Shown here: piece after piece, positions 1 to 5,740 of the stretch
Layout of the letters: every line of letters starts with the position of its first letter
Position numbering within the stretch: position 1 is the first letter of the stretch
Origin: Clostridia bacterium
GTDB taxonomy: Bacteria; Bacillota; Clostridia; Oscillospirales; CAG-272
Direction of reading: 5' to 3'
Assembly (NCBI GenBank): GCA_017625275.1
Contig: JAGALI010000134.1
Location: forward strand, 1 to 9,742
Length of the DNA stretch: 9,742 nucleotides
The notes under the pieces: model-generated
What the model was told of the DNA's origin: nothing
Seen by the model: the letters and a program-made list of their open reading frames with translations, nothing else
Databases searched by the model: none
Made by a program: the position numbers and the translations under genes

Positions 1-444
1 ATATTCCTTAATTGGCTCATTTTCGCTTACAAGGAAGTCGTGAATTGACTTAAATGCTTCTTTTCCATAATAGTCATCCGCATTGATAACCATAAATGGC
101 TCATTTACAATGCCCTTACAAGATAAAACCGCTTGACCTGTACCCCAAGGTTTTTTTCTTTCAGGTGGATTTGTAAAGCCTGCTGGAAGATCCTCAATAT
201 TTTGGTATGCATAAGCGACCTCACAAATGCCAGAAATCTTGTTTCCAACTACCTCTTTAAAGTAATCCTCCATTTCCTTTCTAATTATGAAAACTACCTT
301 ATTAAAGCCAGCCTTCAATGCATCATGAATGGAATATTCCATTATAACCTCTCCGTTAGGTCCAAGAGGCTCAAGCTGCTTAATTCCACCACCAAAGCGT
401 GAACCAATACCTGCAGCCATTATTACTAGTGCTGTTTTTTTCAT
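1..444 (-). CDS. Sugar/choline-phosphate-type nucleotidyltransferase, N-terminal part (gene runs off the window)
   Basis: Only the first 148 residues are present; the 3' end lies beyond position 1. The N-terminus carries the nucleotidyltransferase signature (residues 10-25, AAGIGSRFGGGIKQLE), in which the Gly-rich loop, Arg and Lys bind the nucleotide phosphates. GTGQA follows at 101-105 and NADDYYG at 121-127, whose Asp residues normally hold the catalytic Mg2+. Family knowledge: such enzymes transfer NMP from an NTP to a sugar phosphate or phosphocholine in the cytoplasm. The substrate cannot be read from this fragment. The ATG at 444 is preceded by GGGAG about 8 nt upstream. The gene starts 19 bp after the fucI stop with no terminator or promoter between them, so it is probably co-transcribed with fucI. 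A link to fucose (for example nucleotide-fucose formation) is only a guess from that position. Confidence 0.87.
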   Translation of the reverse strand, partial: MKKTALVIMAAGIGSRFGGGIKQLEPLGPNGEVIMEYSIHDALKAGFNKVVFIIRKEMEDYFKEVVGNKISGICEVAYAYQNIEDLPAGFTNPPERKKPWGTGQAVLSCKGIVNEPFMVINADDYYGKEAFKSIHDFLVSENEPIKEY

Positions 445-463
445 TAATTTATCTCCCAAAAAA

Positions 464-2257
464 TTATTTATACATAGGTCCGTATGCTTGACATGCACGA
501 TAATCTTGACCTTCCTTATCCATACCAAATGCATTCCATGCCGCTGGACGGAAAATCTTATCCTCTGGTACATTGTGCATACATACAGGAATTCTTAAAA
601 TTGAGCAAAGTGTTATAAGGTCTGCACCTATGTGACCATAGCTGATTGCGCCATGGTTAGCGCCCCAGTTGTTCATAACATCATATGCGCTCTTGAAGGC
701 ACCCTCGCCAGTTGTACGTGGTGCAAACCATGTACATGGCCATGTGTAGTCAGTTCTCTTCCAAAGCTTATCTGACACATCAGCAGGAAGTCCTACAGTC
801 CAGCCCTCAGCAATTTGAAGAACAGGACCAAGTCCCTTAACAAGATTAAGTCTAATCATTGTAGCAGGCATTTGAGCAGTTGTTTCAAATCTCGAAGAAT
901 ATCCACCACCACGGAAATATCCTACATCTGCATAGTTCCATGTGGTATTTTTCATAATATTTTCTTGGTCTTCCTTTGTTACCTCATACCAAGGCTTCAT
1001 AACAGCGTTACCATTTTCGTCCTTAGCAGCGCCATTGGCATCAAGGCAGCAAGCACCAGAGTTGATGAGGTGAATAAATCCACCACTCTCCTTAGCAACG
1101 CCCTCGATATCATATCCAGTTGCCTTCTTAACAGCCTCTGGACTCCAATATGTTCTTACATCGGCAAACATCTGCGCACGATTTGTAAGAAGCTTCATAA
1201 ATAGCATTCCAAGACCATTGAGAACATCGTTTTCAGTAGCGAGAACATAAGGCTCTCTTGCGCCATTCCAGTCAAATGATGTATTAAGCATTGCCTCTGG
1301 GAAATCACAGTTAGGATAGAAATCTGTCCATTGTCTTTGGCCCTGGAAGCCAGCAGCGATGGCGTTATGACCAACCATTTCCTCCTCGCAGCCCTTTGGA
1401 AGCTTGTCATTTCCATTCATAAGGTCCTTGATAATACACATCATCTTAACAACAAATTCCCAGTCCTTATCCTTCTCCGCGCGAGTTTTTTGGAGATTTT
1501 CTGGGTTCTTATCAAAGCCCTCTATACAATGAGACTTAGTCCAAGCAAGAGCCTTTTCATACTCTTCCTTATCATAAATGCCCTCTGTCATTCGTCTGAT
1601 AATCTCTACCTCGTCAACAGACTCGACTCTCATACCGAGATATTCCTCAATAAAAGCAGGATCTATAATAGAGCCTCCGATACCCATACAAATTGAACCG
1701 ATTTGAAGGTAAGATTTACCTCTCATTGAAGCTGCGGCAACAGCGGCACGAGCGAAGCGAAGAAGCTTTTCCTTAACATCCTCAGGAATTGAGGTGTCAG
1801 TAGCCTCTTGAACATCGTGGCCGTAAATGCCAAATGCTGGCAAGCCCTTTTGTGCATGAGTTGCAAGAACAGATGCAAGATAAACTGCACCAGGTCTTTC
1901 GGTGCCATTAAAGCCCCAAACGCCCTTAATAGTCATTGGGTCCATATCCATAGTTTCTGCACCATAGCACCAGCAAGGTGTTACGGTAAGAGTGATATCT
2001 ACACCCTCTTTTTTGAATTTAGCAGCACAAGCAGCGGCTTCAGCTACTCTACCGATGGTTGTATCAGCGATAACAACCTTTACAGGCTCACCATTTGAGT
2101 ATTTAAGGTTTTCCTCAAACAATTTTGCAGCACTTTTCGCCATATTCATTGTTTGCTCTTCAAGTGATTCTCTTACACCGAGAGCGCCACGACGACCATC
2201 AATCGTTGGTCTAATACCGATTACTGGATAATCGCCAATAATTCTTTTTTCTGCCAT
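464..2257 (-). CDS. fucI: L-fucose isomerase
   Basis: This is a full-length, 597-aa cytoplasmic L-fucose isomerase (family size about 590), which interconverts L-fucose and L-fuculose and often D-arabinose and ribulose. It opens with GDYPVIGIRPTIDGRRG (residues 8-24), typical of the family. The Mn2+ ligands known from E. coli FucI (E337, D361, H528, recalled from the literature) fit E342 in ATEND, D366 in FADVRTYW and H535 in GANHG; the 24-residue Glu-Asp spacing is exact. The C-terminus (MDKEGQDYRACQAYGPMYK) is also typical. The ATG at 2257 has AGAGGGG 8 nt upstream and its own promoter. No fuculose kinase or aldolase is visible in the window. The next gene, 19 bp downstream, is a nucleotidyltransferase; upstream is an alpha/beta hydrolase. 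Sampled stretches of the gene look GC-richer (about 42-50%) than its neighbours, which may reflect high expression or a different history. Confidence 0.97.
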   Translation of the reverse strand: MAEKRIIGDYPVIGIRPTIDGRRGALGVRESLEEQTMNMAKSAAKLFEENLKYSNGEPVKVVIADTTIGRVAEAAACAAKFKKEGVDITLTVTPCWCYGAETMDMDPMTIKGVWGFNGTERPGAVYLASVLATHAQKGLPAFGIYGHDVQEATDTSIPEDVKEKLLRFARAAVAAASMRGKSYLQIGSICMGIGGSIIDPAFIEEYLGMRVESVDEVEIIRRMTEGIYDKEEYEKALAWTKSHCIEGFDKNPENLQKTRAEKDKDWEFVVKMMCIIKDLMNGNDKLPKGCEEEMVGHNAIAAGFQGQRQWTDFYPNCDFPEAMLNTSFDWNGAREPYVLATENDVLNGLGMLFMKLLTNRAQMFADVRTYWSPEAVKKATGYDIEGVAKESGGFIHLINSGACCLDANGAAKDENGNAVMKPWYEVTKEDQENIMKNTTWNYADVGYFRGGGYSSRFETTAQMPATMIRLNLVKGLGPVLQIAEGWTVGLPADVSDKLWKRTDYTWPCTWFAPRTTGEGAFKSAYDVMNNWGANHGAISYGHIGADLITLCSILRIPVCMHNVPEDKIFRPAAWNAFGMDKEGQDYRACQAYGPMYK

Positions 2258-2293
2258 TTTTAGTTCCCCTCTATGTAAATTATTACTAATTTA

Positions 2294-2322
2294 ATTATAT
2301 CAATATATCGTCTTAAAATCAA
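2294..2322 (-). promoter_or_regulatory. Sigma-A promoter of fucI
   Basis: On the minus strand, TTGATT (2317-2322) is followed by a 17-bp spacer and a perfect TATAAT (2294-2299). Transcription should start near 2287, leaving a leader of about 30 nt with the AGAGGGG ribosome site. The -35 box sits inside a palindrome (2310-2325), which suggests repressor control. Confidence 0.8.
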
Positions 2323-2325
2323 GAC
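2310..2325. promoter_or_regulatory. Palindrome over the fucI -35 box, possible operator
   Basis: Perfect 5-bp arms GTCTT/AAGAC with a 6-bp centre, 16 bp in all, overlap the -35 element and the start of the spacer. That position suits a repressor of a sugar-inducible gene, but no regulator gene is in the window and the arms are short, so the role is inferred. Confidence 0.4.
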
Positions 2326-2357
2326 ATAAATTTTATATATCTAAGATTTTTTAAAAA

Positions 2358-3092
2358 TTATTTGCTTTCAAGATATTTTATAGCTACATTTATATCTGTA
2401 GGACCATGTGGGTGGTGGTCTACTCCAACCTTTTTGTCAAGGAAAAGAAGGCTTTCTATTCCATTTTCCTTATAAGCACGCTCAATTGCTATGCCATTTT
2501 CCTCGTATGGAACTGTTTTATCGCTATCTCCATACGCCATATAGATTTTAACCTTATTTTTCACAAGAATGTGAAGCTTATCAAGTGGATGATCTCTAAA
2601 AGTTAAAAGCTCGCTCTTTGTCATTTTCCAAGCATTCTCAAACTCGTTCCACATGCCGTCAGTGACATCCTCTCCTACGCCAAATTTCGCTGGACAGCTA
2701 AGATAATTAACAACTGGTGCATCAAGGTAAAGCGCCTCTATGCATTCTGGGTATTTAGCCGCAAGCAGAATTGACATCATTCCTCCACAGCTCATACCTA
2801 TTGTAATAACCTTATTAGAGATACCAAACTCCTTAGATGCAAAGTTTATAAATTCGTATTGATCATCAACCTCTCCTGGTGTTCCCCATCTATTGTTATT
2901 TAAAAGGAAAATCAGCGTATAGCCTCTTTTAATCATTTCGTTTTGAAGGTCAGGAAAAGCGCCAAAATATTCAGTTTTAATTACAGTTTTTCCATTCTTG
3001 TTATCAGGAAGCAAAACTATTGCTTTTTTGCCCTTAAAAAGAAATTCTATATGAGTTAGACCATCATATCTATATTCTGCTGTAAATTCCAT
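2358..3092 (-). CDS. Alpha/beta hydrolase, probable esterase or peptidase-like enzyme
   Basis: A 244-aa cytoplasmic protein with no signal peptide. The nucleophile elbow is GMSCGG with Ser101. The acid is probably Asp191 in GDSDKTVP (188-195), and the catalytic His lies in DHHPHG (225-230). An open frame extends to a TTG at 3104, but that TTG is part of the ribosome site GAGGTG; the ATG at 3092 lies 6 nt after GAGG and is the better start. Family knowledge: the order Ser-Asp-His and the GxxDxxVP acid motif fit small serine hydrolases of the alpha/beta fold, often carbohydrate esterases or acyl-peptidase relatives. The substrate is unknown. It has its own promoter and lies upstream of fucI with no clear terminator between them, so read-through into fucI is possible and a role in processing esterified sugars is a reasonable but unproven idea. 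Confidence 0.85.
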   Translation of the reverse strand: MEFTAEYRYDGLTHIEFLFKGKKAIVLLPDNKNGKTVIKTEYFGAFPDLQNEMIKRGYTLIFLLNNNRWGTPGEVDDQYEFINFASKEFGISNKVITIGMSCGGMMSILLAAKYPECIEALYLDAPVVNYLSCPAKFGVGEDVTDGMWNEFENAWKMTKSELLTFRDHPLDKLHILVKNKVKIYMAYGDSDKTVPYEENGIAIERAYKENGIESLLFLDKKVGVDHHPHGPTDINVAIKYLESK

Positions 3093-3096
3093 AATA

Positions 3097-3102
3097 CACC
3101 TC
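3097..3102 (-). promoter_or_regulatory. Ribosome-binding site that fixes the hydrolase start
   Basis: Minus-strand GAGGTG, with GAGG 6 nt before the ATG at 3090-3092. It overlaps the alternative TTG codon (3102-3104), so initiation at the TTG is unlikely. Confidence 0.75.
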
Positions 3103-3122
3103 AAAATAGTTTTGTTAAATAT

Positions 3123-3151
3123 ATTTTACTATTTTTTAATAGTAATGTCAA
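3123..3151 (-). promoter_or_regulatory. Sigma-A promoter of the alpha/beta hydrolase
   Basis: A perfect TTGACA (3146-3151), a 17-bp spacer and TAAAAT (3123-3128). This is one of the strongest promoters in the window by consensus. The spacer is almost entirely filled by a palindrome (3126-3145). Confidence 0.82.
3126..3145. promoter_or_regulatory. Perfect palindrome in the promoter spacer, possible operator
   Basis: The arms TTACTATT and AATAGTAA are exact inverted copies around TTTT, 20 bp in total. The palindrome covers the spacer and the first bases of the -10 box, where a bound dimeric repressor would block RNA polymerase. It differs from the palindrome at fucI. AT-only composition makes chance more likely than for a mixed sequence. 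Confidence 0.45.
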
Positions 3152-3154
3152 TAG

Positions 3155-3182
3155 AAATAGCAGGCAAAGATGCCTGCTATTT
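3155..3182 (-). terminator. Hairpin terminator after the YwaF-like gene
   Basis: A perfect 11-bp stem (3155-3165 with 3172-3182, core GCAGGC/GCCTGC) and a 6-nt loop begin 3 nt after the stop codon. The T-run after the stem is short and interrupted, so termination may be incomplete. The hydrolase -35 box starts only 4 bp further on. Confidence 0.75.
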
Positions 3183-3185
3183 TAA

Positions 3186-3929
3186 TTATTTTTCATTCAA
3201 CTTAGATTTTGAAATTTTATCCTTTATTGCTACAATAATTGGCTTTATGTAACAAAGTGTTACAGCCACTATTACCAAAATTGCATATCTTATTATGTAT
3301 ACAAGCCAGCCCTTCTCCTCATTTAGATATGGCAAGCCACTTTGTGGTGGTGATACTACGTACATAAAATTGATATTTGGATTACCATCATAAAGAATGC
3401 TATTCACATAAATTGCAAAGAACATTATAATTAGCAAGAATTTAAGACAGCTGAAATAATCCTTTATATTGAGCTTGATTTCCTTTGATGTGAACAAATG
3501 CAAAGCGAAAATTACAAGTGCAATATGGTATAAGAAATATTGAATTGTAATAACCCATGAATTTCGTGCTGAGTCGGTTGCTATTAATATAGCTGCTATT
3601 CCACCAAACAAGCAGCTTGGGAGCATAAAGCTCATTATAAAGCGCTTTAGCTTCTCGTTTTTGCTTATATTAATTATAGCTATGAAAATAATTTGAATCG
3701 AGCAAAGATGAAATGGCAGGTCTGTTTTAGGTAAAATTCCGCCATATTTATCCTCATTAGCCAATATATAATAAAATATTTTAACTATCTCGGAAACTAT
3801 ACCTACATAAAACAGGATTTTGCATATTGTTTGAAAGTCAAGTCTTCTAGATGCAATATAAAGACCTACTATAAGCGCAACAGAAGCAATAATTAAAATA
3901 ATGTGCTTCGTACCAAATAATGGATTCAT
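3186..3929 (-). CDS. YwaF/TMEM164-like integral membrane protein
   Basis: A 247-aa protein with about seven membrane segments (roughly residues 8-26, 34-56, 72-88, 97-117, 128-147, 160-180 and 207-235). It matches the pattern of the bacterial YwaF family (called TIGR02206 from memory): LPFHLCS at 71-77, the FLYHIAL stretch with H135 in a central helix, and NFMY at 187-190 before a proline-rich loop (PPQSGLP). Bacterial members have no established job. The eukaryotic relative TMEM164 has been reported as an acyltransferase in ether-lipid remodelling, so H74, C76 and H135 are the residues to watch, but catalysis here is speculation. The ATG at 3929 follows AAGGAGAG by about 4 nt. The gene is monocistronic, with its own promoter and hairpin terminator. 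Confidence 0.8.
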   Translation of the reverse strand: MNPLFGTKHIILIIASVALIVGLYIASRRLDFQTICKILFYVGIVSEIVKIFYYILANEDKYGGILPKTDLPFHLCSIQIIFIAIINISKNEKLKRFIMSFMLPSCLFGGIAAILIATDSARNSWVITIQYFLYHIALVIFALHLFTSKEIKLNIKDYFSCLKFLLIIMFFAIYVNSILYDGNPNINFMYVVSPPQSGLPYLNEEKGWLVYIIRYAILVIVAVTLCYIKPIIVAIKDKISKSKLNEK

Positions 3930-3959
3930 AATTCTCTCCTTAATTTTTGTATATGTATA

Positions 3960-3988
3960 ATTCTAGCACATAATTTTGCTTTTTTCAA
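3960..3988 (-). promoter_or_regulatory. Extended -10 promoter of the YwaF-like gene
   Basis: TTGAAA (3983-3988), 17 bp, then TAGAAT (3960-3965) preceded by TGC, which gives a TGn extended -10 motif. The start is expected near 3953, leaving a leader of about 24 nt. Confidence 0.75.
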
Positions 3989-3996
3989 CAAATTCA

Positions 3997-4033
3997 GCAA
4001 AATATAAAATAGCTTGGCAAATGCCAAGCTATT
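3997..4033 (-). terminator. Rho-independent terminator of thiT
   Basis: An 11-bp stem AATAGCTTGGC/GCCAAGCTATT (4023-4033 with 4008-4018) with loop ATTT starts 2 nt after the thiT stop and is followed by a T-rich tail (TTATATTTT). Confidence 0.88.
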
Positions 4034-4035
4034 GA

Positions 4036-4632
4036 CTAGTTTTTGGTAAGTAATTTTTCAATTTGGCTTGAAGACATAAGGAATACTCCAATAACAATGG
4101 TAATAATAAGCTCAGGAAGCATATATTGTCCGTTATAAATTAAAGAATACACAAACTTACCCATTCCCTCTGGTGCCCATTGTCCCCAAATCGCAACGCC
4201 TGTAATGAAATGACATACAAATCTTATAGCAACAAGAACACCAAATGTGATTGATGCCTTAACAATGCTAAGCTTTTGCCCGTCACTTGGCTTTGCAAAT
4301 GCCGACAGGCCAAGAATACCAAATGGAACTATGTAATCAAATAAAGCACAAAGAAGAACCACCCCTGCACCATTGCAATAAATGAATACATTTCCCTCTA
4401 TAAGAGCTTGAAAAAGTTGAATTGTAGCATAAATGCCTGCACTACCAAGTCCCCACTTATAGCCAAATTTTATACCTATAAATAGAATTGGCAGCATGCT
4501 TGCAAGAGTTACAGAGCCACCCATAGGCATTTTGTACACAGGCAAAAAGCTTAAAACGGTTGAAAGCGCTATGAAAATAGCACTTTGTGTTAAAGCAAGT
4601 ATTTGCTTGCTTTGAAATGTTTTTGTTTCCAT
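4036..4632 (-). CDS. thiT: ThiT, substrate-binding S component of an ECF thiamine transporter
   Basis: A 198-aa membrane protein with about six helices that binds thiamine outside the cell and works with a shared ECF module (EcfT plus two ATPases, not in this window). Signature stretches are KMPMGGSVTLASMLP (34-48) and YNGQYMLPE (166-174). H141, W149, Y162 and N167 lie at the same mutual spacing as the thiamine-binding H125, W133, Y146 and N151 of Lactococcus ThiT (offset 16, recalled from the structure paper). The ATG at 4632 follows AAGGAGG at 6 nt. Expression is under a TPP riboswitch with a terminator in the leader, so uptake should fall when intracellular TPP is plentiful. The gene upstream, thiN, activates the imported thiamine, giving a two-gene salvage route. 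Confidence 0.96.
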   Translation of the reverse strand: METKTFQSKQILALTQSAIFIALSTVLSFLPVYKMPMGGSVTLASMLPILFIGIKFGYKWGLGSAGIYATIQLFQALIEGNVFIYCNGAGVVLLCALFDYIVPFGILGLSAFAKPSDGQKLSIVKASITFGVLVAIRFVCHFITGVAIWGQWAPEGMGKFVYSLIYNGQYMLPELIITIVIGVFLMSSSQIEKLLTKN

Positions 4633-4645
4633 TGGAAACCTCCTT

Positions 4646-4685
4646 AAAATATAAAATTACCGCACAGGAAATATCCATGCGGTAA
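4646..4685 (-). terminator. Regulated leader terminator between TPP riboswitch and thiT
   Basis: TTACCGCA/TGCGGTAA (4678-4685 with 4657-4664) forms an 8-bp stem. The loop can add a GGA/TCC pair, and TTTTATATTTT follows. It sits just before the thiT ribosome site, the position expected for ligand-dependent premature termination. The same hairpin would also stop transcripts reading through from thiN. Confidence 0.85.
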
Positions 4686-4700
4686 CAATATTTTAAGATT

Positions 4701-4788
4701 AATATTATCTTCCTACGCCGGCATTATCCGTATCAGGTTAAAGGGTTTGGAATTATCCATCTCAGCCATAACAGCACCCCTGAATATT
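4701..4788 (-). promoter_or_regulatory. TPP riboswitch (THI element)
   Basis: The conserved THI-box blocks appear in order on the minus strand: CAGGGGTGC, GGCTGAGATGG, ACCCTTTAACCTGATACGG, ATAATGCCGGCGTAGGAAGA. The outer P1 stem is formed by AATATT at both ends (4783-4788 and 4701-4706). A third AATATT at 4687-4692 can compete with P1. With the terminator downstream, TPP binding should switch thiT off. Confidence 0.97.
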
Positions 4789-4806
4789 TAATTGTGCGAT
4801 GTATGA

Positions 4807-4835
4807 ATTGTAACACGACTTCACTTTCTTGTCAA
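4807..4835 (-). promoter_or_regulatory. Promoter of the thiT riboswitch transcript, overlapping the end of thiN
   Basis: A perfect TTGACA (4830-4835), 17 bp, then TACAAT (4807-4812) with an upstream TGT (extended -10). The -35 box lies within the last codons of thiN and the -10 just beyond its stop. The start near 4800 puts the riboswitch about 12 nt from the 5' end. Confidence 0.85.
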
Positions 4836-5459
4836 GTGCTTTTCGTAATTTTTCTTGTCGGTATAAATAATAAGAGTTCCTTTTTGAACGGAAATTGTCG
4901 CGTCCTTAGCTACAAATTCGTTACTTACACCTAAAGGTGTAGAGCTTTCAAGAGTTTTATTATCAAGCTCGTATAAAAGTCCTTTTTCAGAAACACCAAA
5001 TGCCTTATCAACAGCAGAAAAAACAGATATTCTACCCTCTGCCTTGGCAGAAAAGCAAGCACTTGAATTATTTATAGCAAAAGCAATTTTTTCTCCATCT
5101 ACAAAGGATATATCTATTCCCTGCTCGGTATATTTTGCAAGCAAGGCTAGATTTGCAATTGTATGGTCAAGATTCCCACCGATTGCGCCCCAAACTTGAA
5201 TTTTTTTATAGCCTAATTCTATAGCATGCATTATTGCAAGCTCAGAATCTGTATAATCCTTTTTCACAGGATAACGTATTACTTTCTCTGCTTCAAGCTT
5301 GCCATCACACGAATCAAAGTCGCCAATGGCTAAATTTGGCTCGATTTTGTTTTTTTGAAGCACTTGATAGCCTCTATCGGCACCGATTATAAAATCGCCC
5401 TCTTTGGGCTTTATATTCACCTTACAATCAAGTGCACATACTATGTAACAGGTATTCAT
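4821..5459 (-). CDS. thiN: Thiamine pyrophosphokinase (thiamine diphosphokinase)
   Basis: A 212-aa cytoplasmic enzyme that transfers pyrophosphate from ATP to thiamine, making the cofactor TPP directly from salvaged thiamine. Family motifs are in order: GADRG (26-30), GDFDS (46-50) with the metal-binding Asp pair, KDYTDSELA (67-75), GGNLDHTIANL (94-104), and the C-terminal thiamine-binding-domain stretch TPLGVSNEF (174-182). Length matches the usual 210-220 aa. The ATG at 5459 follows AGGTG at about 6 nt. It has its own sigma-A promoter and no riboswitch of its own, so basal TPP synthesis should be constitutive while uptake by ThiT is feedback-controlled. No terminator follows its stop; transcripts run into the TPP riboswitch region. 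Confidence 0.96.
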   Translation of the reverse strand: MNTCYIVCALDCKVNIKPKEGDFIIGADRGYQVLQKNKIEPNLAIGDFDSCDGKLEAEKVIRYPVKKDYTDSELAIMHAIELGYKKIQVWGAIGGNLDHTIANLALLAKYTEQGIDISFVDGEKIAFAINNSSACFSAKAEGRISVFSAVDKAFGVSEKGLLYELDNKTLESSTPLGVSNEFVAKDATISVQKGTLIIYTDKKNYEKHLTRK

Positions 5460-5492
5460 AAATTCACCTATCTTTTTTATTTAGTTTAAATA

Positions 5493-5521
5493 ATTATATC
5501 ACATTATTTGATATATTTCAA
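5493..5521 (-). promoter_or_regulatory. Sigma-A promoter of thiN
   Basis: TTGAAA (5516-5521), 17 bp, then a perfect TATAAT (5493-5498) preceded by TGA, an extended -10 arrangement. The leader is about 27 nt with no riboswitch or hairpin. Confidence 0.82.
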
Positions 5522-5533
5522 TGAAAATCTACT

Positions 5534-5602
5534 AAGCGATGCTCAACTCATATGTTCTATCAAACAAAAAAAGACGGAATAAATCCGTCTGGACCAACAG
5601 GG
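5534..5602 (-). repeat. Direct repeat copy 1: truncated tRNA 3' end, terminator and downstream tag
   Basis: Positions 5534-5590 match 5741-5796 almost base for base: one substitution at 5540 and one extra A in the A-run. After a 12-nt deletion the match resumes with GGACCAACAGGG (5591-5602), identical to 5809-5820, the acceptor/T-stem end of the real tRNA. The missing 12 nt include the discriminator base, the CCA end and the outer terminator stem. No full tRNA accompanies this copy. The stretch 5460-5804 is otherwise gene-free: it holds the thiN promoter, both repeat copies and the structured insert. Confidence 0.9.
5566..5590 (-). terminator. Terminator in repeat copy 1, upstream of thiN
   Basis: AGACGGA/TCCGTCT (5584-5590 with 5572-5578), loop TTTAT, followed by seven T on the minus strand. 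It is shorter than the tRNA terminator from which it was copied but keeps the T-run, so it should shield thiN from read-through. Confidence 0.75.
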
Positions 5603-5740
5603 TCGGCTCCAAATGGAGCTATTTTTGCCGAGCCTTATGCTTGCAATCTGCGCGCCAAAAAATTCATACTTCGTTTTTGGAAACCACAGCGCAGACAACG
5701 GCTTTCGTCAAAAATGCGAACCCAATTTGCATAAAATGCA
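5603..5740. other. Structured, GC-richer segment between the two repeat copies
   Basis: About 138 bp, roughly 44% GC by eye count, in surroundings nearer 30%. It contains a compound hairpin (5647-5695: outer stem TCTGCGC/GCGCAGA, inner stem CCAAAAA/TTTTTGG), a short palindrome GCTCCAAATGGAGC (5606-5619), and TTTGCAT/ATGCAAA (5726-5742) at its border with repeat copy 2. No convincing gene fits: the plus-strand frames across it continue into the antisense of the tRNA. It may be a small mobile or REP-like element, an untranslated RNA, or the remains of a tRNA cluster. Confidence 0.5.

Noticed and set aside
815..2231. Several plus- and minus-strand frames inside fucI
   Set aside because: They are out-of-frame or antisense shadows of a full-length, well conserved enzyme and have no ribosome sites.
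2326..2357. Terminator after the hydrolase gene
   Set aside because: Only an A/T-rich stretch without a GC-containing stem; not enough to call.
3093..3104. Four-codon extension of the hydrolase from a TTG
   Set aside because: The TTG overlaps the GAGGTG ribosome site that serves the ATG at 3092.
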